A DNA stretch of 64,000 nucleotides from Rubrobacter aplysinae (GTDB lineage Bacteria > Actinomycetota > Rubrobacteria > Rubrobacterales > Rubrobacteraceae), in the NCBI RefSeq assembly GCF_001029505.1, contig NZ_LEKH01000001.1, positions 337,648 to 401,647 on the forward strand. The letters are read 5' to 3'. The notes beneath the pieces are model-generated. The model saw only the letters and a list, made by a program, of their open reading frames with translations. It did not search any database and was not told the DNA's origin. The position numbers and the translations under genes are program-made. This document shows positions 24,566 to 34,432 of this stretch, in pieces (within the stretch, counting starts at the first letter, position 1; each line of letters starts with the position of its first letter).

Positions 24566-27112
24566 ATGCGGGTATATCTGATCGACGGCAACTCACTCCT
24601 GTACCGGGCGTTTCACGCGCTGCCGCAGAGCATCGCGACCTCTTCCGGGCTGCCGACGAATGCGCTGTACGGCTTCACGAGCATGCTCGTTAAACTACTC
24701 TCCGACGACGAGGAGGTCGGGATAGCGGTCGTGTGGGACGGCGGGGAGCCGAAGTTCCGCACCGAGGTGTACCCCGAGTACAAGGCACACCGGCCCTCGA
24801 CGCCGGACGAGCTGAAGATGCAGGTCGGGCACCTGGAAGAGATCCTCTCGGCGATGAACGTCCCGACCGTGAGGGCCGAAGGCTACGAGGCCGACGACGT
24901 TATAGCCACGCTCTCTCGCAAGGTGCCCGAGAACGTGGAGCTCATGCTCGTCACCGGGGACCAGGACGCGATGCAGCTCGTGGACGGGGACGTCAAGGTC
25001 CTGCGCACGACCCGCGGCGTCACCGAGACCAAGACCTACGGGCGCGACGAAGTCGTGGAGGAGTACGGCGTTACGCCGGAGCAGATCCCGGACTACAAGG
25101 GCCTCGTCGGCGACTCCTCGGACAACATTCCTGGCGTCCGGGGCGTCGGCCCGAAGGGCGCGAAGGCCCTCCTGCAGCAACACGACACCCTGGACGAGCT
25201 GTACGAGGACCTGGACTCCGTATCGGCAAAGGGCACCCGCGCAAAGCTGGAAGAGAACCGCGAGAGCGCGTTCATGTCGCGGGATCTCGCCCGGATGCGC
25301 TTCGACGCCCCGGTCGAGTTCGACGAGGGGTACCTGCGCTTCGGAGGCGTGTCGCCCGGTCTGCGGGAGGTGCTGCGCCGGTTCGAGTTCCGCACCCTCG
25401 CACAGCGTTTCGAGAGCCTGCCGGTCGCGGACGGCGAGGATGGTGAGGAGACCGTCGAGGCCGAGCGCGTGGCGGTGCGCGTCAGTGCCGGGCCCGTCGA
25501 GGCCAGCGACGAGCCCGTGGCCGCCGTCCCGGTCGGGATGCCCGGCACGCTCGAAGGCCGCCGCTGGTGCGTCGCCGTTAGCGGGGAGGAGGCGCGGCTC
25601 GCCGACGCCCTGCCGGATCGTCCGCTGCGGCTGCACGACGCCAAGAAGGTCGGGGTGAAAGGGGCCGTCTTCGACACCTACCTCGCCGCATACCTGATAC
25701 AGCCCGGCACCCGCAGCTACGACCTGGAGGCTTTGGCCTACGAGCTCGGCCTGCCCGAGCGCGAGGCCCGGTGGGAGGGCGCGGGATCTATCGAGCTGGA
25801 GTCGGAGGGCGCCGCCCGGCGGGCAGCCATCCTGTACGACCTCGCCCCCGTGCTGGAGGAGAAGCTGGACGAGCTGGGGCTGAGGGATCTGTACCACGAC
25901 GTTGAGTTGCCGCTCGCGGACGTGCTGGCCCGGATGGAGGAGATCGGGATGCCCGCGGACCTCTCAACCATCGAGGAGGTCGGCGCGGAGATAGAGGGGC
26001 GCATCGCGGAGTTGGAGGAGGAGATCCACGCCGAGGCCGGTCACCCTTTCAACATCGGTTCCCCCAAGCAGCTCGGCGAGGTCCTCTTCGAGGAGATGCA
26101 GATACCGCCGGTGCGCAAGACCAAGACCGGCTACTCCACCGACGCCAACGTCTTGCAGCAGCTCGCGGTGGATTACCCGATCGCGGAGAAGATCACGGCT
26201 TACCGCGAGCTGACCAAGCTGCGGGGGACCTATATAGACGGCCTGAAGGGCCTGATAACGCCCGACGGCCGCATCCACACCACCCTGAACCAGACCACGA
26301 CCTCCACCGGCCGCATCTCCAGCGACTCGCCGAACCTCCAGAACATCCCCGTGCGCACCGAGCTCGGGTCCCGTATCCGGGAGGCTTTCACCGCCTCTCC
26401 GGGCCGCAAACTCGTGGTCGCCGACTACTCGCAGATAGAGCTGCGCATCCTGGCCCACATGAGCCGGGAGCCCGCGCTGGTCGAGTCCTTCTCGGGCGGG
26501 GAGGACGTCCACACCCGGACCGCGGCCGAGGTCTTCGACGTGCGACCCGAGAGCGTGACCAGCGAGCTGCGGCGGCGGGCGAAGATGGTCAACTTCGGCA
26601 TCCTGTACGGCATCTCCGGCTTCGGGCTCGCCATGCGGCTCGGGAACGTCCACCCCTCCGAGGCGGAGCGGTACATAAAGCGATACTGGGAGCGGTACCC
26701 CGAGGTGGAGAGGTTCGTCGCCCGGACCTTGGAGGAGGCCACGGAGCTAGGGTACGCCACGACGCTGTTCGGCCGGCGGCGCTACGTGCCCGAGCTCCAG
26801 AGCCCGAACAAGAACACCCGGAAGCTCGGCGAGCGGTACGCCTTCAACGCGGCCGTGCAGGGCACGGCGGCGGACATAATAAAGGTCGCGATGGTGGACC
26901 TCGCGCCACGTCTGCAACCGCTCGGCGCGGACATGTTGATGCAGGTCCACGACGAGCTCGTCTTCGACGTTGACGAAGACGCCGTGGACGAGGTGGCGGC
27001 GCTGGCCGCGGAGAGGATGGTCGCCGCCTACGACCTGGACCCGCCGCTTGAGGTGGAGATAGAGGTCGGCGAGAGGTGGGGCCGGGGCCGGGAGTGGCGT
27101 GCGGAGGTCTAA
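24566..27112 (+). CDS. polA: DNA polymerase I (5'-nuclease plus polymerase; 3'-exonuclease site lost)
   Basis: This 848-residue repair polymerase fills gaps left by excision repair and removes RNA primers. The 5'-nuclease domain (1-290) starts RVYLIDGNSLLYRAFHALP and has GDSSDNIPGVRGVGPKGA. The middle domain (300-440) keeps the fold, but the DEDD carboxylates of the proofreading site are gone (for example RLHDAKK replaces the metal-binding motif), as in Taq-type enzymes. The polymerase has motif A VVADYSQIELRILAH, motif B RRRAKMVNFGILYGISGFG and motif C MQVHDELVFDV. I use ATG 24566, not an in-frame ATG 48 bases earlier, because the protein then begins at the family N-terminus and a -10 box fits a leaderless mRNA. 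It precedes rpsA as in mycobacteria. Confidence 0.95.
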   Translation: MRVYLIDGNSLLYRAFHALPQSIATSSGLPTNALYGFTSMLVKLLSDDEEVGIAVVWDGGEPKFRTEVYPEYKAHRPSTPDELKMQVGHLEEILSAMNVPTVRAEGYEADDVIATLSRKVPENVELMLVTGDQDAMQLVDGDVKVLRTTRGVTETKTYGRDEVVEEYGVTPEQIPDYKGLVGDSSDNIPGVRGVGPKGAKALLQQHDTLDELYEDLDSVSAKGTRAKLEENRESAFMSRDLARMRFDAPVEFDEGYLRFGGVSPGLREVLRRFEFRTLAQRFESLPVADGEDGEETVEAERVAVRVSAGPVEASDEPVAAVPVGMPGTLEGRRWCVAVSGEEARLADALPDRPLRLHDAKKVGVKGAVFDTYLAAYLIQPGTRSYDLEALAYELGLPEREARWEGAGSIELESEGAARRAAILYDLAPVLEEKLDELGLRDLYHDVELPLADVLARMEEIGMPADLSTIEEVGAEIEGRIAELEEEIHAEAGHPFNIGSPKQLGEVLFEEMQIPPVRKTKTGYSTDANVLQQLAVDYPIAEKITAYRELTKLRGTYIDGLKGLITPDGRIHTTLNQTTTSTGRISSDSPNLQNIPVRTELGSRIREAFTASPGRKLVVADYSQIELRILAHMSREPALVESFSGGEDVHTRTAAEVFDVRPESVTSELRRRAKMVNFGILYGISGFGLAMRLGNVHPSEAERYIKRYWERYPEVERFVARTLEEATELGYATTLFGRRRYVPELQSPNKNTRKLGERYAFNAAVQGTAADIIKVAMVDLAPRLQPLGADMLMQVHDELVFDVDEDAVDEVAALAAERMVAAYDLDPPLEVEIEVGERWGRGREWRAEV

Positions 27113-27164
27113 CGGAGATCTAAAAGCGCGGGACGGCGCGCGACACGCGGGGCGCGTCGTGTTG

Positions 27165-27170
27165 TATAAT
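27165..27170 (+). promoter_or_regulatory. Candidate distal -10 box for rpsA
   Basis: TATAAT lies 126 bases before the rpsA start. No good -35 element is seen at 16-18 bases upstream. A transcript from here would have a leader of about 120 bases. Confidence 0.4.
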
Positions 27171-27250
27171 CCGGCTGGTTTATTCAAGCGATTCGCCCCG
27201 GGCAGGCGTTTGAGTGTCTCTACGTGCCCGCCCGCTCCGTGAATTCTTAG

Positions 27251-27256
27251 TATAAT
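27251..27256 (+). promoter_or_regulatory. Candidate proximal -10 box for rpsA
   Basis: TATAAT in TTAGTATAATCCC lies 40 bases before the rpsA ATG. It gives a leader of about 33 bases with the weak AGAAGGAAA ribosome-binding site. Confidence 0.5.
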
Positions 27257-27296
27257 CCCGCCCGCAGGCTAGTTTGAGAAGGAAAATAACCGGTAC

Positions 27297-28664
27297 ATGG
27301 TAGATACGACTGAGAACGCAACCCGCCCGATGACCATGAGGGACTTCTTCAAGGAAGAGAACGGGGAGATGGTCCCCGTGGACGACAGCGTCCTCGTGGA
27401 CTTCAAGGACGGCGACATAGTCGAGGGCGAGGTCGTCCGCATAGACAAGGAAGAGGTCCTCGTCGACATCGGCTACAAGTCCGAGGGGCTCGTCCCGTCC
27501 AACGAGCTCTCCATCCGCAAGGGGGCGGACCCGCACGAGATCGTGGAGCTCGGCCAGCGGCTCGAAGCCCTCGTGATGCAGAAGGAGGACGCCGACGGAC
27601 GGCTCATCCTCTCCGCCAAGCGGGCGGCGTTCGAGAAGGCCTGGAACCGGATCGAGGAGTCCCACAACGAGCAAAAGACCGTGGAAGGCCCGGTCATCGA
27701 GGTTGTAAAGGGCGGCCTCATAATAGACATCGGCTTGCGCGGCTTCCTGCCGGCGAGCCTCGTGGACATCCGCCGCGTGCGCAACCTGGAGTCCTTCATG
27801 GGCCAGCGCCTCGAGTGCAAGGTGATAGAGCTAAACCGCAGCCGCAACAACGTGGTGCTCTCCCGCCGCGCCGTGCTCGAAGAAGAGCGCAAGGAGGAGC
27901 GCGAGCGGATACTCACCTCGCTCGAAGAGGGGAACATCGTGCAGGGCACGGTCTCGAACCTCGTGGACTTCGGCGCGTTCGTTGATCTCGAAGGCATTGA
28001 CGGCCTGATCCACATTAGCGAGCTCTCCTGGAACCACGTCGACCATCCCTCGGAGGTCGTCGAGGTCGGCGAGGAGGTCGAGGTCAAGGTCCTGGAGGTC
28101 GATCGGAGCCGGGAGCGCATCTCGCTCGGTCTCAAGCAGACCCGCAAGGACCCGTGGCAGGAGATCGTCGAGCAGGTCGAGATCGGCGGCAACATCAAGG
28201 GCCGCGTTACCAAGCTCGTCTCCTTCGGCGCGTTCGTCGAGGTCGCCGAGGGTGTAGAGGGCCTGATCCACATAAGCGAGCTCGCCGATCATCACGTCGA
28301 GACGCCGGATGAGATCGTGCGCAGCGGCGACGAGATAGAGGCCCGCATCATAGATGTGGACGCCAAGCGCCGTCGGCTCTCGCTCTCCCTGCGGCCCAAG
28401 AAGGAGGACCGCGAGGAGCGTTCCGAGGAGCCGAGCGGCGAGCAGCAGCGGCCCGAGAGCTCCGGCGGCGAGCGTAGTGAACGTGGTGAACGCCGTCCGC
28501 GCCGGGAGCGCGACGACCGCGGCGGCGACCGTGGAGGCCGGGATCGCGGCCGCGACGACCGTGGCGGCGACCGCGATCGCGGGAGTCGCACCAGTGAGAG
28601 CGGCGGCCTCCGCAGCGGGGCCTTCGACAAGCTCTCCGAGCTGGACCTGGGCGAGAACAGCTAG
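27297..28664 (+). CDS. rpsA: 30S ribosomal protein S1 with Arg/Gly/Asp-rich tail
   Basis: This 455-residue RNA-binding ribosomal protein has four S1 domains, at about residues 38-105, 125-190, 205-275 and 290-360. The last two are the best conserved (VDFGAFVDLEGIDGLIHISE and VSFGAFVEVAEGVEGLIHIS). After residue 365 comes a disordered tail of about 90 residues rich in Arg, Asp, Gly and Glu with repeated DRGG/RDRG units. S1 carries mRNA to the ribosome, and the tail may add RNA binding. The purine-rich AGAAGGAAA lies rather far (about 13 bases) from the ATG. It is followed closely by coaE. Confidence 0.95.
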   Translation: MVDTTENATRPMTMRDFFKEENGEMVPVDDSVLVDFKDGDIVEGEVVRIDKEEVLVDIGYKSEGLVPSNELSIRKGADPHEIVELGQRLEALVMQKEDADGRLILSAKRAAFEKAWNRIEESHNEQKTVEGPVIEVVKGGLIIDIGLRGFLPASLVDIRRVRNLESFMGQRLECKVIELNRSRNNVVLSRRAVLEEERKEERERILTSLEEGNIVQGTVSNLVDFGAFVDLEGIDGLIHISELSWNHVDHPSEVVEVGEEVEVKVLEVDRSRERISLGLKQTRKDPWQEIVEQVEIGGNIKGRVTKLVSFGAFVEVAEGVEGLIHISELADHHVETPDEIVRSGDEIEARIIDVDAKRRRLSLSLRPKKEDREERSEEPSGEQQRPESSGGERSERGERRPRRERDDRGGDRGGRDRGRDDRGGDRDRGSRTSESGGLRSGAFDKLSELDLGENS

Positions 28665-28675
28665 GACGGGCGGAG

Positions 28676-29344
28676 TTGAGCGCCTCTAACGGGGGGCCGG
28701 TGACCGTGGCGGTCACCGGCCCCCTTGCCTGTGGCAAGAGCACCTTCGTGCGTATGCTCGGAGAGCTCGGCGCGGAGACCGTCTCCGCCGACGAGCTGGT
28801 CCACGACCTGCTCTCCGGCGACAGGGAGACCGTCGAGGCCGTGGCCGCCCGGTTCGGAGACGGCGTACGTGGTGATGCTGGTGAGTCTGGCGGTGCCGGG
28901 ATAGATCGTCCCGCGCTCTCTGAGAACGTATTCGGGGACCCGGCGGCGCTCGCGGACCTCGAAGGTATTCTGCATCCCAGGGTGAGAGCGGAAACCGGGC
29001 GCCGCGCCGAGCTTTCGGAGGCTCCGGTCTTCGTCTCCGAGGTGCCGCTACTGTTCGAGGGCGGTAGCACGGGGGCTTTCGATCTCACGGTCGCGGTAAA
29101 GACCCCGGAGGAGCGCCGCAGAGCCTGGGCGCTGGAGCGGGGCATGGACGAGAGCCGTCGGGAGGCCATAGAGCGGCGGCAGCTAACCTCGGAGGAAAAG
29201 GCTGCCCGCGCGGATCTCACGGTAGAGAATGACGGGGATCTCGATACACTCTGGGACGAGGCCCGGAGGGTGATGGGCCGACTGGCTCCGGAGGGGAGGG
29301 GAGACGGGCCGCAGAGCGGCGAAGGTGAGGGGTACGAAGAATAG
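28676..29344 (+). CDS. coaE: Dephospho-CoA kinase
   Basis: This 222-residue kinase phosphorylates dephospho-CoA on the 3' ribose hydroxyl, the last step of coenzyme A synthesis. The P-loop is GPLACGKST near residue 16, an uncommon variant of GxxGxGKS/T. SADELVHDLL carries the catalytic Asp. The lid helix has RRRAWALERGMDESRREAIE, and RADLTVENDGDLD ends the core. The start is TTG 28676; GTG 28700, preceded by a G-run, is an alternative eight codons later. Eleven bases separate it from rpsA, and it overlaps the transglycosylase by 20 bases. Confidence 0.9.
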   Translation: MSASNGGPVTVAVTGPLACGKSTFVRMLGELGAETVSADELVHDLLSGDRETVEAVAARFGDGVRGDAGESGGAGIDRPALSENVFGDPAALADLEGILHPRVRAETGRRAELSEAPVFVSEVPLLFEGGSTGAFDLTVAVKTPEERRRAWALERGMDESRREAIERRQLTSEEKAARADLTVENDGDLDTLWDEARRVMGRLAPEGRGDGPQSGEGEGYEE

Positions 29345-29918
29345 TCTCAGACCGTACCGTAGCTGGCTGGTCGTGGCCGCCGCTTCGGTGCTCGTGGTGG
29401 CGCTCCTGCTCGCCCTGGCGCTTACCTCCAGCGTACAGGATGGGCTCCGGCGCAGCCTGTATCCGCTCAACCACGAGCAGACCATCCGCTCCGCCAGTGA
29501 TGAGTACGGCATAGAGTCCGCCCTGGTGGCGGCGGTAATACACACCGAGAGCGAGTTCGACCCGGACGCCCGGTCCGACCAGAACGCCTACGGCCTGATG
29601 CAGATCGTGCCCGATACCGCCCGGAACATAAGCCGGCAGAGCGGCATCGAGGGGGACTACCGCGAGCCGCGGGTAAACATCCAGATGGGTGTGTGGTACC
29701 TGGACCATCTGGAGGACCGCTACGCCGGGAGCGAGCGGCTGATGCTCGCCGCCTACAACTCGGGTGAGGGGACCGTGGACGGCTGGCTACAGGACGAGAG
29801 CTTCAACGTCCGCCAGGACATACCGTATCCCGAGACCGCGAGCTACGTAGTGGACGTACGGGAGACGCGTGACGCCTACGCGGAGCTGTACGGGAGCGAT
29901 CTGGGCCGCACGGACTGA
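29325..29918 (+). CDS. Membrane-anchored lytic transglycosylase (SLT domain)
   Basis: The 197-residue protein has one N-terminal membrane helix (WLVVAAASVLVVALLLALALT) and an extracytoplasmic SLT domain. The catalytic Glu is in VIHTESEFDPDARS, with AYGLMQIVPDTA and LMLAAYNSGEGTV as the other goose-lysozyme-type motifs. It cleaves peptidoglycan glycan strands to 1,6-anhydro ends, usually for wall remodelling. GTG 29325 lies inside the end of coaE, so translation is coupled although the functions are unrelated. Confidence 0.88.
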   Translation: MRGTKNSLRPYRSWLVVAAASVLVVALLLALALTSSVQDGLRRSLYPLNHEQTIRSASDEYGIESALVAAVIHTESEFDPDARSDQNAYGLMQIVPDTARNISRQSGIEGDYREPRVNIQMGVWYLDHLEDRYAGSERLMLAAYNSGEGTVDGWLQDESFNVRQDIPYPETASYVVDVRETRDAYAELYGSDLGRTD

Positions 29919-29935
29919 GCGCAGACCCGGACACC

Positions 29936-30718
29936 TTATTCATCCGTCTCGCCTTCGAAGATGGCGAAAGCCGCGCCCTGCGGGTCGCTTAAAACCGAGA
30001 TTCTACCCTCGCCGGGCTCGAAGGGCTCCACCAGCACCTCGCCGTCCAGTCTCCGGGCGTCGGTGACCGCCGCGTCACAGGAGGCGACGGTGAAGTAGGG
30101 CAGCCAGCTGGCCGCCATATCCCACCCCGCCGGAACGGGCATGATGCCGCCGTTCATCCGGCCATTGTTCTTGATCAGGACGTAAGCCAGCTCGCTATTT
30201 TCTTCCATCCGTTCCATCTCCCAGCCGAAGAGGGCCGAGTAGAACCTGGAAGCCTCCTCGGGCTCTCGGGTTTGGAGCTCGTTCCAGGCCATGCAACCCG
30301 CGTCGTTGACCCGACCGGCCCCGAGGTGCTCGTGCGACTGCCAGGCGGCGAGCACCGCCCCGGCGGAGTCCCGGATGATCGTCATCCGCCCCGCGTCCAG
30401 GATGTCGAAGGGGTCTTCTGCCGTCGCCCCCAGGCCGCGCGCCCGCTCTGCGACTCTGTCCGCGCTGTCGACGCTCACGTGAGAGAGCCAGCTCGGCGTC
30501 ACGCCATGCTCGCGCATGTAAGAGTCCAGCTCGTACAGGGCGCACACCTGGTCTCCACCGAGACTCAGCATCGTGTAGACGCCGGCGTCGCCGACGGGCC
30601 TGTCCTCAGCCTCCCAGCCGAAAAGCCCGCCGTAGAAAGCCTTAGCGCCCTCCGCGTCCGTGGTGGCGAGGTCCGTCCAGCAGAAAACGCCCGGCTCGTA
30701 GTGCTGCCTCTTACCCAT
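29936..30718 (-). CDS. Two-domain VOC (glyoxalase/bleomycin-resistance-fold) protein
   Basis: This 260-residue cytosolic protein has two vicinal-oxygen-chelate repeats. Each opens with a similar strand-helix: GVFCWTDLATTDAEGAKAFY and CMAWNELQTREPEEASRFYS. Each then has a FGWE segment (LFGWEAED, LFGWEMER) and ends with a DP/SAG..A(V/A)F strand. Related proteins are often described as hydroxylase-like or glyoxalase-like; no substrate can be named. ATG 30718 follows AAAGGAG, and the open frame upstream is not used. It stands alone between the transglycosylase (convergent) and uvrB (divergent). Confidence 0.8.
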   Translation of the reverse strand: MGKRQHYEPGVFCWTDLATTDAEGAKAFYGGLFGWEAEDRPVGDAGVYTMLSLGGDQVCALYELDSYMREHGVTPSWLSHVSVDSADRVAERARGLGATAEDPFDILDAGRMTIIRDSAGAVLAAWQSHEHLGAGRVNDAGCMAWNELQTREPEEASRFYSALFGWEMERMEENSELAYVLIKNNGRMNGGIMPVPAGWDMAASWLPYFTVASCDAAVTDARRLDGEVLVEPFEPGEGRISVLSDPQGAAFAIFEGETDE

Positions 30719-30849
30719 GCCCTCTCCTTTAGTTACTGGAGTTACAGGTTCGTCACGTAAGTGTACGGCGGGTTCCCCGGCCGCCAAGGGGCAGGTTCTG
30801 CCGGTGGCTGTCCGGGTGAGATGCGGGCTGGAAAACCAGCTTCATCGGA

Positions 30850-30855
30850 TAGAAT
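30850..30855 (+). promoter_or_regulatory. -10 box TAGAAT for a leaderless uvrB start
   Basis: TAGAAT is followed by TAGCGG and GTG 30862. Transcription from it would start at the GTG. No LexA-type palindrome is apparent to me next to it. Confidence 0.6.
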
Positions 30856-30861
30856 TAGCGG

Positions 30862-32907
30862 GTGACACCTCAGTGCAGGCGAGGCGACGGGCGAGGGCGC
30901 GTGGATAGTACCAAGAGCGAGTTCAAGGTAAACAGCGAGTATGAGGCCGCGGGGGATCAGCCAAAGGCAATCCGGGAGCTCACGGAGAGCCTAGAAGCCG
31001 GCAACCGGGCGCAGACCCTGCTCGGCGTCACCGGCTCCGGCAAGACGCACACGATGGCCCGTACCATCGAGGCGGTCGGCAGGCCGTCGCTCGTGATCGC
31101 GCACAACAAGACCCTCGCCGCACAGCTCGCCAGCGAGTTCTCGGAGTTCTTCCCGAACAACGCCGTCGAGTACTTCGTGAGCTACTACGATTACTACCAG
31201 CCGGAGGCGTACGTCCCGTCGAGCGACACGTTCATCGAGAAGGACGCCCAGATCAACGAGGATATAGACCGTCTCCGCCACTCGGCAACGAGCGCGCTCT
31301 TCACCCGCCGCGATGTGGTCGTGGTCGCGAGCGTGTCCGCGATCTACGGCCTCGGGAGCCCGGAAGAGTACCGGGCCAAGATGGTGCTGCTGGAAAAGGG
31401 CGGCTTCCACGACCTGGACGACGTGCTGCGCGACCTGGTACGCATCCAGTACGCCCGCAACGACTACCAGCTGGCGCGCGGCACCTTCCGGGTGCGGGGC
31501 GACGTGCTGGAGGTCCATCCCGCCTACCAGGACACGGTGTATCGTTTCTCGTTCTTCGGCGACGAGGTAGAGGGCATTACTGAGGTGGATCCGCTGACCG
31601 GCGAGGTCCTGCGCGAGCATCCCTATATAGCCATCTACCCGGCTACCCACTTCGTCACCGACGAGGACCGTATCGCCGTCGCCACGCAGAACATCGAAGC
31701 CGAGCTAGAGGAACGTTACGCTGAACTTGAGCGTGAAGGTAAGGTGCTCGAAGCCTACCGTCTAAGGCAACGGACACAGTACGATCTGGAGATGATGCGC
31801 GAGCTGGGGTACTGCTCCGGCATCGAGAACTACTCGCGGCACCTGGACGGGCGGGCGCCGGGCTCGACGCCGTATACGCTGCTCGACTACTTCCCCGAAG
31901 ATTACGTGACCTTCGTGGACGAGTCGCACATCACGCTGCCCCAGATCCGGGGCATGTACAAGGGCGACCAGTCGCGCAAGGGGACGCTGGTGAGTTACGG
32001 GTTCCGGCTGCCTTCAGCCATGGACAACCGGCCTCTAGGGTGGGAGGAGTTCGAGCTGAAGACAAACCAGATGGTGCTCGTCTCGGCCACGCCGGGACCG
32101 TACGAGCTCGAGAACTCCGACAGGATAGTGGAGCAGATCATCCGCCCGACCGGCCTCGTAGACCCGGAGATAGAGGTCCGGCCCACCAAGAACCAGATAG
32201 ACGACCTCATGGGAGAAGTCAAGAACCGCACCGACAGGGGAGAGCGGACCCTGATCACGACGCTCACCATCAGAATGGCCGAGGACCTCACGGACTACCT
32301 GCTCGAAGCCGGGGTGAAGGCCCGCTACATGCACTCGAATATAGAGACGCTGGAGCGTATACAGATCATTCGCTCCTTGCGTACCGGCGAGTTCGACGTA
32401 CTCGTGGGCATCAACCTGTTGCGCGAGGGCCTCGATCTTCCCGAGGTGACGCTGGTCGCCATCCTGGACGCGGACAAGGAAGGCTTCCTGCGCGGGGAGC
32501 GGGCCCTGATCCAGACCATAGGCCGCGCCGCCCGCAACACCGAGGGCCGGGTCATCATGTACGCCGACAAGCACACCGACGCGATGCAGGCGGCGTTGGG
32601 TGAGACCGAACGCCGGCGTGAGATACAGGCCGCCCACAACGAGCGTGAGGGGATAACCCCCCGGACCATCCAGAAAGGCGTCTCCGACATCCTCGTCGCC
32701 GCCGAGGCGAAGGGCCTGTACAAGGCCGGCCAGAAAGCCTCGAAGAAGGGCCGCGAGACCCCGCAGGACCCGGAAGAGCTACAGCGCCTCATCGCGGACC
32801 TGCAGGCCGAGATGGCCGAGGCCGCCGAGGATCTCAAGTTCGAGTACGCCGCCAAGCTCCGCGACGAGGTCAAGGACCTCGAACGCCAGCTACAGGAAGC
32901 TGGCTAG
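30862..32907 (+). CDS. uvrB: UvrABC system protein B (excinuclease subunit)
   Basis: This 681-residue DNA-damage-verifying helicase-like subunit of nucleotide excision repair has Walker [13 protein letters not shown], the beta-hairpin region [20 protein letters not shown], Walker [14 protein letters not shown], helicase motif [11 protein letters not shown] and the C-terminal UVR motif ([19 protein letters not shown]) that binds UvrC. I keep GTG 30862 because a -10 box lies six bases before it. GTG 30901 would give a shorter N-terminus that also fits the family. Its stop codon shares the CTAG tetranucleotide with the stop of the convergent MFS gene. Confidence 0.96.
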   Translation: MTPQCRRGDGRGRVDSTKSEFKVNSEYEAAGDQPKAIRELTESLEAGNRAQTLLGVTGSGKTHTMARTIEAVGRPSLVIAHNKTLAAQLASEFSEFFPNNAVEYFVSYYDYYQPEAYVPSSDTFIEKDAQINEDIDRLRHSATSALFTRRDVVVVASVSAIYGLGSPEEYRAKMVLLEKGGFHDLDDVLRDLVRIQYARNDYQLARGTFRVRGDVLEVHPAYQDTVYRFSFFGDEVEGITEVDPLTGEVLREHPYIAIYPATHFVTDEDRIAVATQNIEAELEERYAELEREGKVLEAYRLRQRTQYDLEMMRELGYCSGIENYSRHLDGRAPGSTPYTLLDYFPEDYVTFVDESHITLPQIRGMYKGDQSRKGTLVSYGFRLPSAMDNRPLGWEEFELKTNQMVLVSATPGPYELENSDRIVEQIIRPTGLVDPEIEVRPTKNQIDDLMGEVKNRTDRGERTLITTLTIRMAEDLTDYLLEAGVKARYMHSNIETLERIQIIRSLRTGEFDVLVGINLLREGLDLPEVTLVAILDADKEGFLRGERALIQTIGRAARNTEGRVIMYADKHTDAMQAALGETERRREIQAAHNEREGITPRTIQKGVSDILVAAEAKGLYKAGQKASKKGRETPQDPEELQRLIADLQAEMAEAAEDLKFEYAAKLRDEVKDLERQLQEAG

Positions 32908-34166
32908 ACGGCCTCGACCTGACGCTTTGCGCGGTGCGGGTCGAAGAGGGTGGCGAGCAGGGCGCAGGCTACCGGGATGACGGCCATCATCCCGAGGCCG
33001 AGGGCGTAGCCGCCGGAGAGCTGATAAAGGGCTGCGAGTGGTAGCGGGGCGAGGGCCGCGGCCGAGATGGAGACCATCGTGGCCGGCCCCTGTACGGCTC
33101 CGAGGCCCCGGCGGCCATAATAATGCGCCCAGATCACGCCGTTCACCACGCCGTGTATTCCGGAGGCGGAGCCGAGCACCAGCGCGTACACCGTTGCGAG
33201 CGCCGGAGTGGAGACGAACTGTAGCCCGACCACGGCGGCGAGTAGCAGCCCGAGACTCAACCACAGCGGCCTCAGAGGTCCGAGACGCTCGATGAGTGGA
33301 CCGGCGAGAGCGGTCGCCCCGGCGCTCGCCGCGGCGAAGGCTATGAAGATCCCGGCCGCCGCGGCCGCACTCACGCCTCCTGCGCCGAGGATAGAGACCT
33401 GGTGGAACACCAGCGCCGTTACCACGAACGGTATCGCAGCGACCGGCACCGCCAGCAGCCAGAAATCCGGCGAAAGGAGAACCCGTTTGCGGTTACCGCC
33501 TTCCCGAGAAGCCGTGTCTTCCGTCTCATCTGCTGGTGGATGATCCGCACCATCGGGGTGGGCTCCGATCTTCTCGGGCCGGTCGCGGACGACGAAGATC
33601 GCCACCGGTATCAGGAGCAGCCACACCATTATCCCGAGGCCCATGTACGCTTGCCGCCACCCTACCGAGCCCACGAGGAACTGCGAGAGCGCGGGCAAGG
33701 CGGCGTTGGAGAGAGCGAGGCCCAGGATCACGACCGACATCGCCCGTCCGCGCCGGGTGACGAACCACTGCGCCGTGAGGATGGAGGCCGTGGTTGGCAG
33801 CGAGCCCTGCCCGAGCGCCCGCAGCGCCGCAAAGCCGAGGAACAGCGCAAGAGGCCCGGCGGCGAACGACATCCCGAAGCACGCCACGCCGAGGGCGAGG
33901 GCGATCCCGGCCAGCATCAGCCGCGCCCCGAAGCGGTCCACCATGCGGGCCACCACCACGACCATGACCGCGCTCACCGCCGTGCCGAGCGCGTACAGCG
34001 TGGAGACGTGGACCCGCGAGAGACCGGTGTCCCGGATAATGGGGTCCACGAAGATCGAGAACACGAAAGACTGTCCCGGACCGGAGCAGAAGGTGGCGAG
34101 CGTGGCGGCGGCCACCACGGCCCAGCCATAGAACGGCCTGCGGGAGCTTGGGAACAGGGATCTCAA
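32904..34166 (-). CDS. MFS transporter (OxlT/monocarboxylate-like)
   Basis: This 420-residue protein has 12 transmembrane helices in two six-helix halves joined by a cytoplasmic loop (about residues 195-225). The N-terminus [20 protein letters not shown] and the first-loop motif [15 protein letters not shown] fit the oxalate/formate and monocarboxylate porter branch. The substrate is unknown. It starts at TTG 34166, with no alternative ATG before the first helix. An MFS gene also follows uvrB in mycobacteria. It ends in the same CTAG as uvrB, with no room for a terminator. Confidence 0.82.
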   Translation of the reverse strand: MRSLFPSSRRPFYGWAVVAAATLATFCSGPGQSFVFSIFVDPIIRDTGLSRVHVSTLYALGTAVSAVMVVVVARMVDRFGARLMLAGIALALGVACFGMSFAAGPLALFLGFAALRALGQGSLPTTASILTAQWFVTRRGRAMSVVILGLALSNAALPALSQFLVGSVGWRQAYMGLGIMVWLLLIPVAIFVVRDRPEKIGAHPDGADHPPADETEDTASREGGNRKRVLLSPDFWLLAVPVAAIPFVVTALVFHQVSILGAGGVSAAAAAGIFIAFAAASAGATALAGPLIERLGPLRPLWLSLGLLLAAVVGLQFVSTPALATVYALVLGSASGIHGVVNGVIWAHYYGRRGLGAVQGPATMVSISAAALAPLPLAALYQLSGGYALGLGMMAVIPVACALLATLFDPHRAKRQVEAV

Positions 34167-34432
34167 GTATCGAGCTTCGCTTTCGTAGTACGAGGATAGT
34201 TACCGGGTTGCCGACCCCGGGCAATCGTTACAGGCTACCGCCGCAGGGTAGAACGTCAAGCCGGCTCTGGCGCGGAGGATCTCGGGGAACCGCGGGAAGG
34301 TACGTCATTACGAGCCCGCCGCAGCAGATTACGTACCGTTCTGTACCGGCCCGCAAGAGCGGTGCACTCGTGAGGCCGCCAGGCTGGTGCAGGTAGTCAT
34401 CCCAGCAGAACCCGCCGAGAATCTTTGCAAGT
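34167..34432. other. Intergenic stretch; no secure gene
   Basis: A minus-strand frame at 34228-34485 is open for 85 codons, but its N-terminal part is out of frame with the better-supported small gene ending at 34433. Its codon use is mixed, so I do not call it. The stretch probably contains the promoter of the MFS gene. Confidence 0.4.
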
